A program made the translations under genes and the position numbers. The notes beneath the pieces were generated by a model. The model did not search any database, had not been told where the DNA came from, and worked only from the letters and a program-made list of their open reading frames with translations. From Macquaria australasica (taxonomy: Eukaryota; Chordata; Actinopteri; Centrarchiformes; Percichthyidae), in contig SEMN01000274.1 of the NCBI GenBank assembly GCA_005408345.1, positions 434,001 through 498,000 on the forward strand: a DNA stretch of 64,000 nucleotides, read 5' to 3'. Of this stretch, positions 11,381 to 24,125 are shown piece by piece (the stretch's first letter is position 1; each line of letters starts with the position of its first letter).

Positions 11381-12440
11381 CCAGGGTGAGTCCAGTATAT
11401 CGGCGTGACTGTGGTGCAGGATTGGACCATCATATGCAAAGGGAAGGCAGAGAGTCTCCAGGTTATCACTGCAATCAAAGGCTATAAAGCAGGAGGTGTC
11501 ACTGATTTGCACACTGTCAGCCACAGAGGGGGAGCTGATCGGTGAAATCCTCCAGCGTAGTCTTTGCTTGGAATGAAACCTGCAGACTCTCGGCCCCCTC
11601 GACCCATCCCTGCCTCAGTGTATATATTAACTTGTCAAAAAGACTGATTCTGAAGTGGAGAAGCCTGTTCCCTCTGCTCTCAGCCTTTGCCTTTCTGATA
11701 ATGCAGGAGGAGATGGACTGTTGCATAGAGAACGGTGACTGAATCTGTCCTCACATCCACCCTCCTCCTCTACAGGGAACACGCTGCACTGTATCCAGCT
11801 CCACTACTGTATATTATGCGTAAATAGTGACTGAGTTTGACCCTGACACACTGCTGCTTTTTACTGAGTCAGGGGATAGGCAGTCCAGTGGTTAGCTAAT
11901 GGCCCGTGGACACACAGATCTGTCTAAACACATCATTCTTACACTTTTCCCTTTTTCAAAAAGCCAGACCAGGCAACAATTTATGACTGGGTTTGGGAAC
12001 TACATCATACTGCATCACTACATGCTGTATTATTAGCTGAACACTAACCATATAATACCACTTGAATACATAGCATCAGTTCATTCTTGACCTAGGACAT
12101 ACTTTGACCATACAGTCCAAACTCAGTGTGATCACTAGCTTTTTCCAGAGCTTTCAACCATATCAAATGGTCTTCATCAGCAGGTGGAGCGCTCATAAGT
12201 GTATAAGTTATAGATAACCCTAACCTTCATCCTAACTTGCTTTTAAAATGAAAATGTTAATCATGTGAACACCATGTGGTATGGTTGAAAGCTCAGACAA
12301 AACAAAGAAAGCAAGTGGATCTTGAGTTGGGACTTGTTTTGTTAGTTTAAATTTCAAAAGTTTCTGCCATGGTTTAAAGGGGTTTGGTGGTGGCTCTCAC
12401 ATGTCTCCTCTTTTTAACGTTTTGTTTTTGGAAGTGTCCT

Positions 12441-12790
12441 TTAAAGGGGCACTCCAGCAATGTACTTCTGTACTTCTATAAAGTTGGGGGACTCACAAGA
12501 CAGAGACAAGACTCAAGAGACAGATCAAAAGCAGAATGGTCGAAATCGAAGCAGCAGAGGCCGGGATATCTTGGCTTTTAGTTTGTAAAACACTACATTT
12601 CATAAATGCAACTCAATATCATATTTCATTAGACCTTGGTGACATCATCAGGGTTATTTTTTCAGATTTTGGAAAGCTCCCTCCCTCAGCTCCCTCCGCC
12701 ACAGAAAACAGTATACAACAGTTTTCACAGGCTGACTCCTCGTGATGAGTAAACCAAACTTCCATGTGTAAAATCGGTGGTGTCCCTTTA
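12441..12790 (+). mobile_element. MITE-like element, family A copy 1
   Basis: Starts TTAAAGGGGCACTCCAGCAA and ends GGTGTCCCTTTA, so both ends read TAAAGGGRCA towards the interior as short terminal inverted repeats. Inside are a TCGAAGCAGCAGAGGC block and GTGACATCATCAGGGTTAT. Other copies lie at 29350-29811 (same orientation), 43679-44114 and 54870-55160 (opposite). There is no coding capacity. A DNA transposon relic is the likeliest class, by inference from termini and copy number. Confidence 0.75.
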
Positions 12791-13565
12791 TTTCCCTTGG
12801 CATTCCAAACTGAACATACAGGGGATGGACAGAATAACAGGAACATCTGTACAGTCTGATTTAATATAGTACAGTAGACCTTAGAGGAATATATCCTTTG
12901 TTTCAGATTGTTAAAACTGTGTCAGACTAAGAAAGGTTGATTCCCCTCATTGGTTGTAGATTACATTATACTGTGAGCTGCTATTTGTCCACCCCCTATA
13001 CCTGCATTTTATTGAGACCCTGTCTCCAAACAGCCTTTTAAATGGTCAGAAACTGTGTGTTCTCTTCAGCAGGATGCCGTGTGCCCACATCCTCCATTTC
13101 AGAATAGCAATAACAGAGCAATGGCTAATTTTCTTGATTATTATTATTTCAACCCCCTTGTCCCTTTTTTATTCTGGGTTAGGTAGCTAACACTAATTAC
13201 ATCTATTGCAAATTATCCAGTTTGTGTTGCATAGCAACGAGAGTGATGTAACCCTTTGCACCCTTTTTCCTCTTGTTGTCTCTTTGTTACTAGCAACTCT
13301 CTCAATGAAGCTATGGGTCTGAGCTGAGAAAAGCCTCCTATATTAATTCTACAGCCAATGTCAAAATATACACTGGATATGTAGTTTCCAGACATTTCCA
13401 CACATCTTTGCAGACTGTTAAATATGTGGAAATCAAATCATGCCAAGTGTTTTCTACTTTTCAGTTCCGGCAGCATTGTACAGATGTAAACAAACGCCAT
13501 GAGATTTCACAACTTGACACATGTTCATCACTATGTGCACGCGTACATAGACTCACACGCATCTA

Positions 13566-13600
13566 CCCCCCCCCCCCCACACACACACACACACACACAC
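13566..13600. repeat. poly-C tract joined to CA microsatellite
   Basis: About 13 C residues are followed by about 11 AC units on the plus strand. Poly-C runs next to AC runs are mutation- and assembly-prone. Confidence 0.9.
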
Positions 13601-16600
13601 CTCAAACTGGCGATCATTTAATCCCTCTCCAGCCTGAGTAATCCCCACCAATCCAAGGCTAATCCTGGTTAATTCTGGGCACTCCTCAGCTGGGTTTCAC
13701 CCTGAAACCACAGAGACAGGGTGGGGATTGGTCGGATCATGGTGATTGACGCTGGGCGCAGCGTTGATGGACATAATTGGTTGGGCAGTTATTGGGAGCC
13801 AAGAAAAACAAGCACAGGTTTTCACAGGTCTTCAAAATACGTCCGGATTGACCCCTGCTACGTCACGTTACAGCCCTACTGTTGTCGCTGCTCCTGGTAG
13901 AAAACATGTTTTTCACCAGAGTCCTGCATGTTAATATACTAACATGCCCTGTTACACTGTTTGCTTGCTGTGACAATAACCTTGACTATAGCATTTAAAG
14001 AACTGAAAAATAAATTGCTAAAATAAAAACACAAGCAGGGAATACAGTATAATCCATTCCTCCGGTGTAAGGGGCTTCTGAGAAGTCATCAGCCTCTATT
14101 CAATCAGCTCTATACCTACCCAAGCTCCTAGCTCAATTCTTCTTAGTGGCTATTGATCCTGATTCCAAAATGAAGCACTTAAGACGCCTTGATCAAGCTG
14201 CTCCTTAATCTAGCGTTAAGGAGATTGAGACCTTTTCACCCCGTGTCTCAGACAGACTTATTACTTTGGCACAGGGGTACAGTGACAGTCAGAGCACACT
14301 TCACTATCACACACTCGGTTTGGCTTTTATAGCCTGTTTAAGCCCCTTTGGTGCAGAGCAGGCGACAGGAACAATTTTACTCTCTGCCATTTTGAAAAAG
14401 CTGTCAATATACACAAAGCCAAGAGTGTTAATGAAGCAATATGTCATTGACAGGGGATGGATGGGGATGCTTTGTTAAAAACAAGAAGGCCTCTGGTGTT
14501 TGTGGGCTCGACTGTGTGCCTGTTCAATTGAATTTGCACATGGAAACTGCAGGATATGTGTGTTTGAACCGTTGGTATACTCGTGAGAGCATGAAAGCAG
14601 AAGCAAAAAAGGAAACTGATTTACCTTCTGCTGCAGCTCTGTCAGCCACGAGACGGGGAACAGGTTGCAGAGGAGTTCTGCTCCTGGACATTTTTATAGG
14701 CTGCTTTTACCTCTCTATCCTCACAGGAGAGAAGTCTCTTGGAGTGGAGGATTCAGTAGAACATCATGTAGTGGATTTTATTGTGCTTTCTGCTTCCCAT
14801 TTTAAGGAGCCCACCTCTAATTTATGACGCATTCCACGATGCATTCAAGAGGAGGGTTGCGTTTTAAATTCCATGCAGCGCTCCATTAGATGTGGTCCGG
14901 CACAATCCAGAGTGTTGTGGGGATTGTTGTACGCCGCCTCGTTGAGAAGTAGTGGGACTAGGCAAAGCCGTTTTCTCCCCTTGCTCAACCATTATTTATT
15001 AATCCATTTCACACAGCCAGGAGTCATTATGCACGGTCCTGTCAATGGATATCTCTCTATGCCGCGCATTTATTTGATAATAAGCAGGAGTGGGGGAAAA
15101 GATAAAAGCGCTGACTGCGTTCATTGTGAAGCGTTTTCTGCAGGCGGGGAGACTTAAATGAGAGCAGCCGGGCTCTGTGTGGGAATGGGTCTCGTCTGCT
15201 AAGCCTGTCTGGAGGCAATCGATGGAAATTAGTCAACGCTAAAGATTCACTTCCTGTGACTGATGTCACGGGCAGCGCTTGTCTCTTTGAAGAGAAATAA
15301 AGAAGTGGGAGGCTGAGGGATTAATGGGGTTGGAGAAGGTGTGAGCATGTGGAGTTTGGGTGGGGGCTAAGCTGGGAAAAAAAAGATGCTATTCTTTTGG
15401 TGGAGTGCAGGAAAATAATAGGTTAGAGCATCCAAAGGAATGCAGTGTAGCTAGGAACATTCAAGAAACACAATAACTTAGTTGCGTATAAGGCAAGCAA
15501 CAGCACAGACCGATCATTTATAATAAAGATGTGCAGTCACACTGCTGCTAACACTGTTGAAACATCCTGGCCAACACAGTGTGGAAAGCTGCAAATAGCT
15601 GCAAATAATGAAATATTACTTAACAGTCGTAGAAGTAACTGAAGTACTTCTTTTAAACATGTTTTATTATCTGTAGCACCAGAAAATGTACCACACGGCT
15701 CATTTAACAGTAGCATAAAGAACCACTAAACCACTAAAGATTGTCTGCCATACTGAATGCTATGAACATTTTGTGGTGTAAATGACATTTTAAGAAATGA
15801 CTGAATGCTCTAAGGTTAAAACAAAGAACCCTTTGAAACTGGGAACACATTTGTAAGGTTCTTTGTAATTAGCAGGTTCTTTGAGTCGTGATGGTCTTAC
15901 AGAACTCGTCAAACAACAAGAACCTTCATTTTTTCTGTGTTGAGGATGAATAATAGTGTTTACAGTAGTAGCAGCAGTTGCAGTTGTACACTCGCAGTAG
16001 TTGTGACAATACGATCAGAGGTAGTGTTTCCAGCAGTTGTACTCCTGAAAGATACACCAGTTAGCTTCTCCTCAAAGTACAGCCGAGGGACTAGAGCCAG
16101 CCCCCAGGCGACAGAAGGCCTTTCACTCCCCCTTACTCCCTGTGGAGCTCCACAAGCTCTGGGGGAAGACAGTGAAACAAGGCAGACAGGGAGGGAAAAG
16201 ATGGGTGGAGAGAGGCAGGGAGTGAGGCATCGTCTGGGGCTAACCTGAGAAAGGTAGATGGGAAGAGAGCCTGAGGGGCCAGAGGCGGACAGCAAGCCCA
16301 ATCCCCAGCGGAGAGGCCTCTAATTGGAGCTGCCGGCCTGCTGAGGCAGCCTCTCCCCCGACGGATGGACATAAGAAGCCAAGTGAAGGCGGAGAACCCG
16401 GGGGCGGGAGGAGAGGGCAGATAAAAATAGAGCCGGCAGATTAACGAGCATCTGAAAGCGGGGCAGGGGATCGGAAAATCCTCCCTGCGTGCCAGAGATG
16501 CCCAGTCCTCAGGCCAGCTCTGTAAAGAGTGATGGCCTCAGAGTGGCCACAAGTGGTGCTTCCTTCCTGTTGGCCTTCCTTACATCACGAACACCGGAGG

Positions 16601-18405
16601 GGAAGGAACACCACTACTCGAGGACTTTGCTTAAATTTTAATGAAGTACTGTAGTAGTTAACTTCCTGGGGTTAAAAATACAGTAAATCTGCTCTTTTGT
16701 TTCATTTACTCATTAATAAATACAGAGTATCTTAAAAAAACATCCTCATATGTGTCATATCCTCAGGTATCACAACTATGTAGCTAGTATTTGTACAATG
16801 AATTCTTTTCGCTTTGTAGTGGTTTTTGGGAAGGGTTTTTCTGGTATTTTCCCTTATCCCTCTTGTCTTTTTGATTTTAATTTGTGTGAAGCTTCCCTTC
16901 TTTGTATTTTCAGCCCTTATTTGGTAAAACCTACAAGCTAGCTGCCAAATGAACCAAAGGATTAAGCAACCGTTTCCTCTGTTGTCCCCATGCAATGTAA
17001 AAGTTTTATTACATGATGTTATCGACTGTGTTGAGAGTTCTAAGAACAATATTCCTATTCCTTTTAGAAACTGAAAATATTCATCCTCATTGTTTATTTA
17101 AGTTCTTTTGTTTTGAGCTATCAAGCTACCTCACATGGCAAAAGCTAGCAAACGAGCAAGACTAGCTTCTAGCCTTCTGAACTAGCTTAATAGGTAAAGA
17201 CAAGAGAACCTAAGGGCAAACTCCACGTTTTCTTTATCTGAATGGATGACTTTTTGGATAATCTTAACTAACCTAGGACAATTTAATATAATTTCTGATG
17301 CAATGCTTACATAAACAGGCTGCCAGTTATACCTTAAAAACAGTGCAAATACAGAAAAAAAGCTCTTCAATTACAGTAACAAGAGTAAATGTAGTGTGTC
17401 ACCTCCACCTTTGACTCCACCTCCACGGCTGTGATTTCTATCTTTCCCCTGGGAGCTTTCACACGCCAGGTAGAGCATCGTGACACCTATGGGAGCCAAA
17501 GGAGAAGCTGAGAAACAGGCCTGATCACACCTGCAATCAGGTCTCAGGAGAGCACCACCCACCTCAACACTCAGCTGTCACATCCATCCGAACATTGAGG
17601 CTGTACAACACCTCCAACAAATGCACTGATCTACAGTCAAAAGCTGATACACTGGAAGAAACACGGGCTAAGTCATTCTGAATGACACATTAATAGAAAA
17701 GCAACAAAGGCTAGATTGACATGAGGAATTGGAAAGATGGGAACATATTCACAAACACCAGCCACTGCCACACAACTTGTTATAAGAATAACAACTATCT
17801 CTTGTGTTCAAATAATGAGTTCAACCTTTGGCCTTTCATCCATAACTTAGAGCGTTTCCAAACAGTAAGCTGTAGCCTTGAATGAATAACAGACTCCTGA
17901 AGAAGAGGTGATCAACTTTTCTTAAAGTGTCTGTACCTCAATTATAGGTTAGTTTGATTTAATCCAAAGCAGTACTGAAAAGCCACTTAATCATGACCAT
18001 GAGTATTCAACACTTTGCACTGAATATTCATTATCATTTGAAATAAAGGGAGGTATTGTTGAATATTCAGAGCTTGAGTACCTTTGCTCCCAAACTGCTG
18101 CTTGATTAAAGTATCAAGCTACCAACTGAATTTACTACTTCAGCAGGGGACATCACTTCCCTGTAGTTAGTCAGACTGAATTGCCATTTTGGTTCACTCC
18201 ATTCATTCAGTCTGACCATTGTGTCCATGTTAGCTGCTTTCTGATTTTGAGAAGGTATTTTATTCAGTCGTCCCCTAAACATGATAGCCTAACCATAATT
18301 TTCAGTCCACACAGAAATTGGGGTAGTGTAGTAAGTAGCAGTTAACGTTTTTTATGACAATTGAAAATTTAAAAGATACATGCCATATAAAGACTTATGG
18401 GTATA

Positions 18406-18899
18406 TACCATAGACTGTGATGGATAACATGACAGCTCTCCAAAAGTGAAGCCAAAACATCTGGATCTCCCCCTGGTGGCTGGCTGCAGTATAGGTCATA
18501 AACCCCGCCCCCTCCATGTTAGCGGATGGGACATGGACCAAACTGAAAAATCAAAGTACACGTCAAATAAAATGTTCCAAAAGATGGTTTCTGTCATTTT
18601 AGGTAGTTCTTATCACGTTGACATTTGTTCAAGAGTTCATTTTTTGGATAAGTTTGGTTTTTAATTAGTTATTTGATGAGAGGTGAGAAGTCATGATTCA
18701 CAACTGTGAGTGTGCTGTGATTGGTTCGGGTGGGTGTATGGGCAGGACCTTGATACAATAACTACTGCACAGACTCTGGCTCCAAATGACGTCACCAGCG
18801 CATAATAACAGCGCCCATATCCGCGATATTTTGACGTCATTTTTGTACAGTGGGAGAAAGTGGAGACACGTCATCCATCCTTATATACAGTCTATGGTA
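18406..18899. mobile_element. non-autonomous DNA transposon with TACCATAGACTGT termini
   Basis: The left end reads TACCATAGACTGT and the right end ACAGTCTATGGTA, a perfect 13-bp inverted repeat bounding 494 bp. The interior has AAGTGAAGCCAAAACATCTGG, CCCCCTGGTGGCTGG and AAACCCCGCCCCCTCC, which I recognise as a very common percomorph MITE. No coding frame. Its clear ends indicate a fairly recent copy. I did not see an unambiguous target-site duplication. Confidence 0.85.
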
Positions 18900-18914
18900 C
18901 ATACAGGCTGTGAA

Positions 18915-19320
18915 GTGATACATTTATAGAGTGACTACACTATACGAAATTAGGGACAAAGTCCATGACTCTTGTACAGTGCGAAACACATTTTAAAGTT
19001 CAGCAGAAGCCAATACGAAGCTATAGCAGTCTGCAAAATTGAAAGGGAATTTTTCCTAAAGTTACAGTCTTTATGGTTAACATAGTTTCTTCAGACAGTG
19101 TTTCCTTGCTAAGTTGCGGAGGAGGTTTACGTCCTGGTACCGGAAATAAATCTACACACAACTGCTAGGACAATACTCTCTCAATTTGTATAAGTGAGAC
19201 TATTGAAGCTTCATGTTAGCTTCAGCTGAATTTCGGCATGCGTTTTTGCACTGAATGAAGACTGTCTGAACTCAAGATGTCCCCATCTTTTACAGTATAG
19301 TCACTCTATAAAGGTATCAC
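18915..19320. mobile_element. MITE with ~27-bp terminal inverted repeats
   Basis: The left end starts GTGATACATTTATAGAGTGA and continues CTACACTAT. The right end is ATAGTCACTCTATAAAGGTATCAC, whose complement reads GTGATACCTTTATAGAGTGA then CTAT. The arms differ at one or two positions. The 406-bp element has no coding frame and begins only 15 bp after the preceding MITE. Confidence 0.8.
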
Positions 19321-21619
19321 CTTAATATGAGCCTTCAGCATAACCAAGTTGTTATTTTCAATACTAATTTATTTTACTCGAATTAGCTTTGGTTAAACTT
19401 TAGAATGCATTTTTGCACAAAGCAAGGACTGGCTTTAGTCCCCCCTTTCTTACATTGCATTTGCTGTATGATGGTACTGCTTCACCAGTATGTAGAGGAG
19501 GAATGATTATATCCACACTTGTCACCATTTATGTGGCAATGGTGTCACTGTTTTTCACAGATGTTGCAATTCTTTTCAGGAAAATGACATCCCCGTTCTA
19601 ATCCTGCCTGAAAAGTTCTGATTTGCATAGTTGAAACCTCCCTCAACAAGCACAACACCGGGCCTCTTTTAATCACTAACCAAATCGGAGATGTGCGATT
19701 CAGAGGTCTGGAACCAGGCTTGAACATCACATCAGTTCACTGCAAACTGTTACTGTTCAGTAAATCACCAGAATCACCAGAAACCTCTGATAGCATCATT
19801 TATCAAAGCAAAATACATACACAGATCTTTTTGGATCATATTTCACTGCAACTTGGGTGGTGTGTCTCTGTTCATAATGGATCATCATTAGCTTCATCTT
19901 TAATTGCTTCTCTGTAACCTGATACCTGCTTTGGGGCCCACACTCAAATACCAAAGCTAGACAGGAATAGTAATGATAGCAAGTTTATGAGAAGAATACA
20001 TGCTCAGTGCCTACAATAAATACTTCACAGTATCATTTGATTCAATTAGTCCTTTTTTATTCAGCCAGCTATGGATACACTCTTCAAAAATGAATGTGAA
20101 TGTGACTTGAGATTGATCATTTTTTTCCCAGTAAATAATTTTGCCAATTCACGCTGTCACACTTTTTGAGAACTCACATTTCTTTTAAGAGACACACATC
20201 TCTCATCAGATGTGCTCTTTTGAAGTATGCCAATTCCCTTTTAAAAGGGAGACAAGTCAGATGCTCTTCTCCGTGTGATGTGTTGACTGTCATTCTTCCA
20301 GGATGAGGCTATGCATTTCCATTAAGTGGATGCAGTCTGAGAAATTGACAAGAAATTGACAAGACACAAGGGGAAAAGGATATACATATTCACAAATCAT
20401 AAATTTAACAGAACTTCTTATTTTGTATTATTAATTGACACCATAACAGAAGTCGAACCCCACTCTGACAGTGTGCATATCACCCTTGCAAAGACAAAGC
20501 CACACAAACACACACTAACACACACACATCTCGTGCTTCGCTAGCATGGCATGCTGGGCCGGCTCATTACTACAATGCCAAGCTACTAGTTGCTAAGGAG
20601 ACCTTAGGGAGAGGGAGGGTTCCTGTTGCCATGGCAGCAAGCCTGCATCCTGCCAACTGTCTTCCCCCATGAGACATGACCATCATAGACAGAGAGAGAA
20701 AAAGAAACAAGAGGAAAAGTGAGGGCAGAATGAAGTGAGGAGAGAAAGGCTGGAGGGGGTTATGGTTAAGATGTTGAAAGAGGAGGCCTTGTAAAGATGC
20801 CTGCGAGGCAGCGGGCCTGTTAGAGAACCACAGAGACTGTAGAAATAATGATGAAAATTGATGGGGTGAGAGCAGGAAAAGAGGGAGACCTTGAAAAAAA
20901 AAAAGCTTTTGAAAGCGGCAATATGCATGCAGCAGCTTTCCCATGGCTGACACGGTCGCTGCCAGGCCGACCACAACTAGATCCAGGCGTTGACAAAGAC
21001 GCCAGAATGACGCGTAGTACCCCAAACCAAAACCCCTTCTTGACTCCCTCAATCCCCGCCCCATAATGCCACGCAATGTCCCTGAGTGAACTGCTCGCCT
21101 CTCAGCTTTTACTACGCGAGCAGGAGATCTGACGGAGCTTTTGGACGAGCGTTCACAGAGCCCATCCGTCATGGAAAGAAATCTGCTTTGGTGAGAGCGA
21201 GCAGTAATGAACGACGGATGGGAGGGAGAGAAAGGGGGGGGGGGGTGGAGCATCTGGGAGGGATGAGCAGAGAGAGATTAAACTGATTGGGGAGTGCAGA
21301 AGAAGGGCGAGGAGGTCATACGAGGCGAAAGAGGAGAGAAGAAGTCCTCCGTCTCAAATTCAAATTAGCCTTATGGGTTTCCAAGGACACTGAATTGTTT
21401 CCATCCTCCATTTCTTTCTCTGTGTCCCCCACATCTCTTTTCTTTTCCTCCATTTCTTTTTCTCTCTTTGACTTCATTGGCTCTTATTAAATCATTCTTT
21501 TCATTGCTTCTGACTGGTTCGTCACATTGAGGAGTACATGTGTCTCAAGGGAGCTATAATTGCAGAGCTACAACATATTAACACCTAAGGCTCTCACCTC
21601 TCACAACCCTCAACCCCCT

Positions 21620-21740
21620 CTGTAGTTCTGCTACCTGAACTGAACCTGTTTGGGATCAGGTTCGGGTTGGGTAGCAGAACTCCCGTTTTGTTGTGTATCT
21701 GGACTCGGGGCTGGTTCGGGTTTATTTTTAACTGTTATTT
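21620..21740. repeat. GGGTTCGGGTT-type repeat fragment
   Basis: Contains AGTTCTGCTACC, GGATCAGGTTCGGGTTGGG and GGTAGCAGAACTCC. The word GGTAGCAGAACTC also ends the inverted-repeat element at 40959-41590, and CGGGTTTGGGTCTC-type words recur at 22890-22990. It is probably a degraded copy of that family. Confidence 0.5.
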
Positions 21741-21904
21741 ATTCAGAAATGTCTCTTCCTGAGTGCGCTAAATCATCAGAGTCCATGTGTGTCGAACCCT
21801 TTTGCTGGACAGAATGTTGATATTGGATGATTCTGCAAAACCCTGCAGATTACGTTCAGTCACGACATTTTAGAAAGTCCAACGCCAACGTAGACCCCTT
21901 GGTT

Positions 21905-22308
21905 CAATTTAAGGGAAATGATATAATGATATTTTAGATAATAGTTTCAGACATTGTGGCATCAGGTTTGTGTTTGTCCCTTTCCTCCGTCAACATGACC
22001 CCCCGGACACAAAGCCAGCTCCATAAAGAAATGGTTTGGCATGGAAGAACTTGACCTGCACAGAGCCCTGACCTCAGCTCCATCCAACACCTTTGGGATG
22101 AACTGGAACGCTGACTGTGAGCCAGACCTTATCACCCACCATCAGTGTTGGACCTCACTAATGCACTTATGGCTGACTGGGAGCAAATCCCTGCTGCCAA
22201 GTTTCAAAATCTAATTGGAGATAGATGGTCATGATTTTGCAATGACATGTTCAACTATCACATATGGGTGTAATGTTTGGCTGTCCACATACTTTTGGCA
22301 GTGTGAGA
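21905..22308 (+). pseudogene. Tc1-like transposon 3' end with broken transposase
   Basis: One frame near 22066-22115 reads QSPDLSSIQHLWDELER then TGA, the region of the C-terminal catalytic D/E motif of Tc1/mariner transposases (family form SPDLNPIEHLWDELERR). Upstream, frame-broken pieces correspond to the DILDN and FLRQHD sections. The end, TGTCCACATACTTTTGGC near 22284-22301, is the terminal inverted repeat typical of fish Tc1 elements. Substitutions in SPDLNP, an in-frame TGA replacing an Arg codon, frame changes and the missing 5' half mean it cannot encode a transposase. This is a dead cut-and-paste transposon. Confidence 0.88.
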
Positions 22309-22343
22309 AAAACCTTTTTGTCAATCTGAACCAAGCATATCTC

Positions 22344-22872
22344 TTTGGCCTTCAGACTGCCAGCCCAGATCCATTTTTTTGGCATATCCAGATTGTATCC
22401 AGATTGATTTTAGAAAGTCTGGACAGCAAAAAGCCCCATTAAATGTGACATGCAAATCGGATCCAAGCCACATTTGGAGGTGTTTTGAAATGCGATTCCA
22501 ATACGATTTCTACAGATGCGTCTCAGTCTGGACGCTCAAATTGGATTTCAAAGTGTCTTTTGTGTCACTCACAACAACGACGTCAAATCCAGAGTGACGG
22601 AAGTGCATCAGAGTGACTGTATACCAGCCTCCTCCGTCAGTGAGTTTGTCTGGTGTGATGGAGGAGTTCTGCACTCTCCATTTCTGATGCTTTCACGTTG
22701 GAAAGCCGTGTCACCAGCATGCGTAAGTTACTGACACATAGGCAGATAGGTTGGTGATGTCTGGACACACCAATCCGATCTGATCACTTGCAAATAACAG
22801 TGTGGACAGTCTGTCTTAAAGATCTGATTTGAGAAACTAATCTGATTTTCCTGCAGTCTGAACAAAGCCTTT
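22344..22872. mobile_element. hAT-like MITE with TTCAGACTGC termini
   Basis: The left end reads GGCCTTCAGACTGC and the right end GCAGTCTGAACAAAGCC, whose complement is GGCTTTGTTCAGACTGC. These inverted termini bound about 530 bp of non-coding sequence rich in GATCCAGATTG-like words. I recognise the form as a common teleost hAT-type MITE. It sits about 40 bp to the right of the Tc1 relic. Confidence 0.7.
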
Positions 22873-22998
22873 GTCTTTGAAAAAAGGAACGGCAAAAGCG
22901 TAGCCTCGGGTTTGAGTCGGGTTTGGGTCTCACATTCAGCAGTTCCAGTCGGGTTCAGCTGGGTTCGTCTGGGTTTGGGTCTCAGTTTGAGGCCTGTG

Positions 22999-22999
<1 letters not shown>

Positions 23000-23038
<39 letters not shown>
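23000..23038. repeat. CA microsatellite
   Basis: About 19 uninterrupted AC units on the plus strand, preceded by GGGTTTGGGTCTC repeat sequence (22890-22990). Confidence 0.95.
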
Positions 23039-23041
<3 letters not shown>

Positions 23042-24058
23042 GCACAGAGCATATTCCCACATACTTCTGCTTCCAACCAATTTCGTGCAACGTGCAAACA
23101 TGTTGTAACTGTCCCAACCAAATTAAAGCACTCTTCTTTCCTTTTCTCTCTCTCTCTGGTTTTGATTCTCTCTCTCTCTCAGTCTGTTTCTCATTGCGAG
23201 GGAATGCGGCGTCTGTCTCATTGTCACAGATGCTGGGAAACAAGGAGCCTCATCACCCTCATCCTCATCTGATACTCTCCTCTTCCCTCCCTTCACTCTG
23301 TCTCACCCACACACACTGCACAGACATGGCTTTATTGACTTATTCATGCATGGGTTTGTTTCGGGGGCAGAGCTCCTGTCTGCCAGTCTGACAGACACCC
23401 CGTGAACCCTCGAGACTCCCCTCCCCATCTTTCTCTCCACACACACACAATCACACACACTCACATTATCCCCACCCCCCACCCTTGAGCCCCCCTAACC
23501 CAAGCATGGCAAATGGAGTACTCGTAGAGAAATCGGGGTTCACTCTGGTTTCTCCTCCATCGTTTCCCTCCTCCTCTGCCGTTTCCCTCCCCTCTTCACT
23601 TTCTACTTCTCTTTTCTCTCTCTGCTGGGGAGAAGGGGAAGGTATGCCCACATTTCCCAGAACAAAGACAGCCCAATTAAGTCAGTTTGAGTTAAGGTCT
23701 GTGTGGCAGAGAAGGATCGGAAGCGAGGAATCTGAAGAGAGAAAACGGCGGCGGAGGAGCGAACGGCAAGAAGAGGGAAAGAGAGAGACAGTCTAGCGAA
23801 AAGGGAAAAGAGGGGGTAAAAAAGAAGTAGAAGATGTGGAAAAAAAGAGTAGCGCGAGTCACTTTGTAGCGGAAGCGGGTCGACTTCGTTTTTAGCTCCT
23901 CAATGGGAGACTATGAAATATTAATAACTGCTCCAGCCATATACTTCAGAGGCCTATGGTAAAACTTAAAGTCTAATGAGACGCCGCTCATGAATTGCTA
24001 ATGGGGATGCTGGAATGTGTGTTTTTTTGTGTGTTTTTTTGTGTGTTTGAGTGTCTGC

Positions 24059-24061
<3 letters not shown>

Positions 24062-24123
<62 letters not shown>
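24062..24123. repeat. TG microsatellite, ~31 units
   Basis: An uninterrupted TG run of about 62 bp on the plus strand, with GTGTGTTTTTTT-type degenerate units to its left. Long alternating purine-pyrimidine runs of this length are likely to be polymorphic. Confidence 0.97.

Positions 24124-24125
<2 letters not shown>

Noticed and set aside
20570..21253. A 227-codon minus-strand frame
   Set aside because: No recognisable domain, low-complexity Leu/Phe/Ser end, no splice context, and it overlaps equally long frames on the other strand. Chance frame in the intron.
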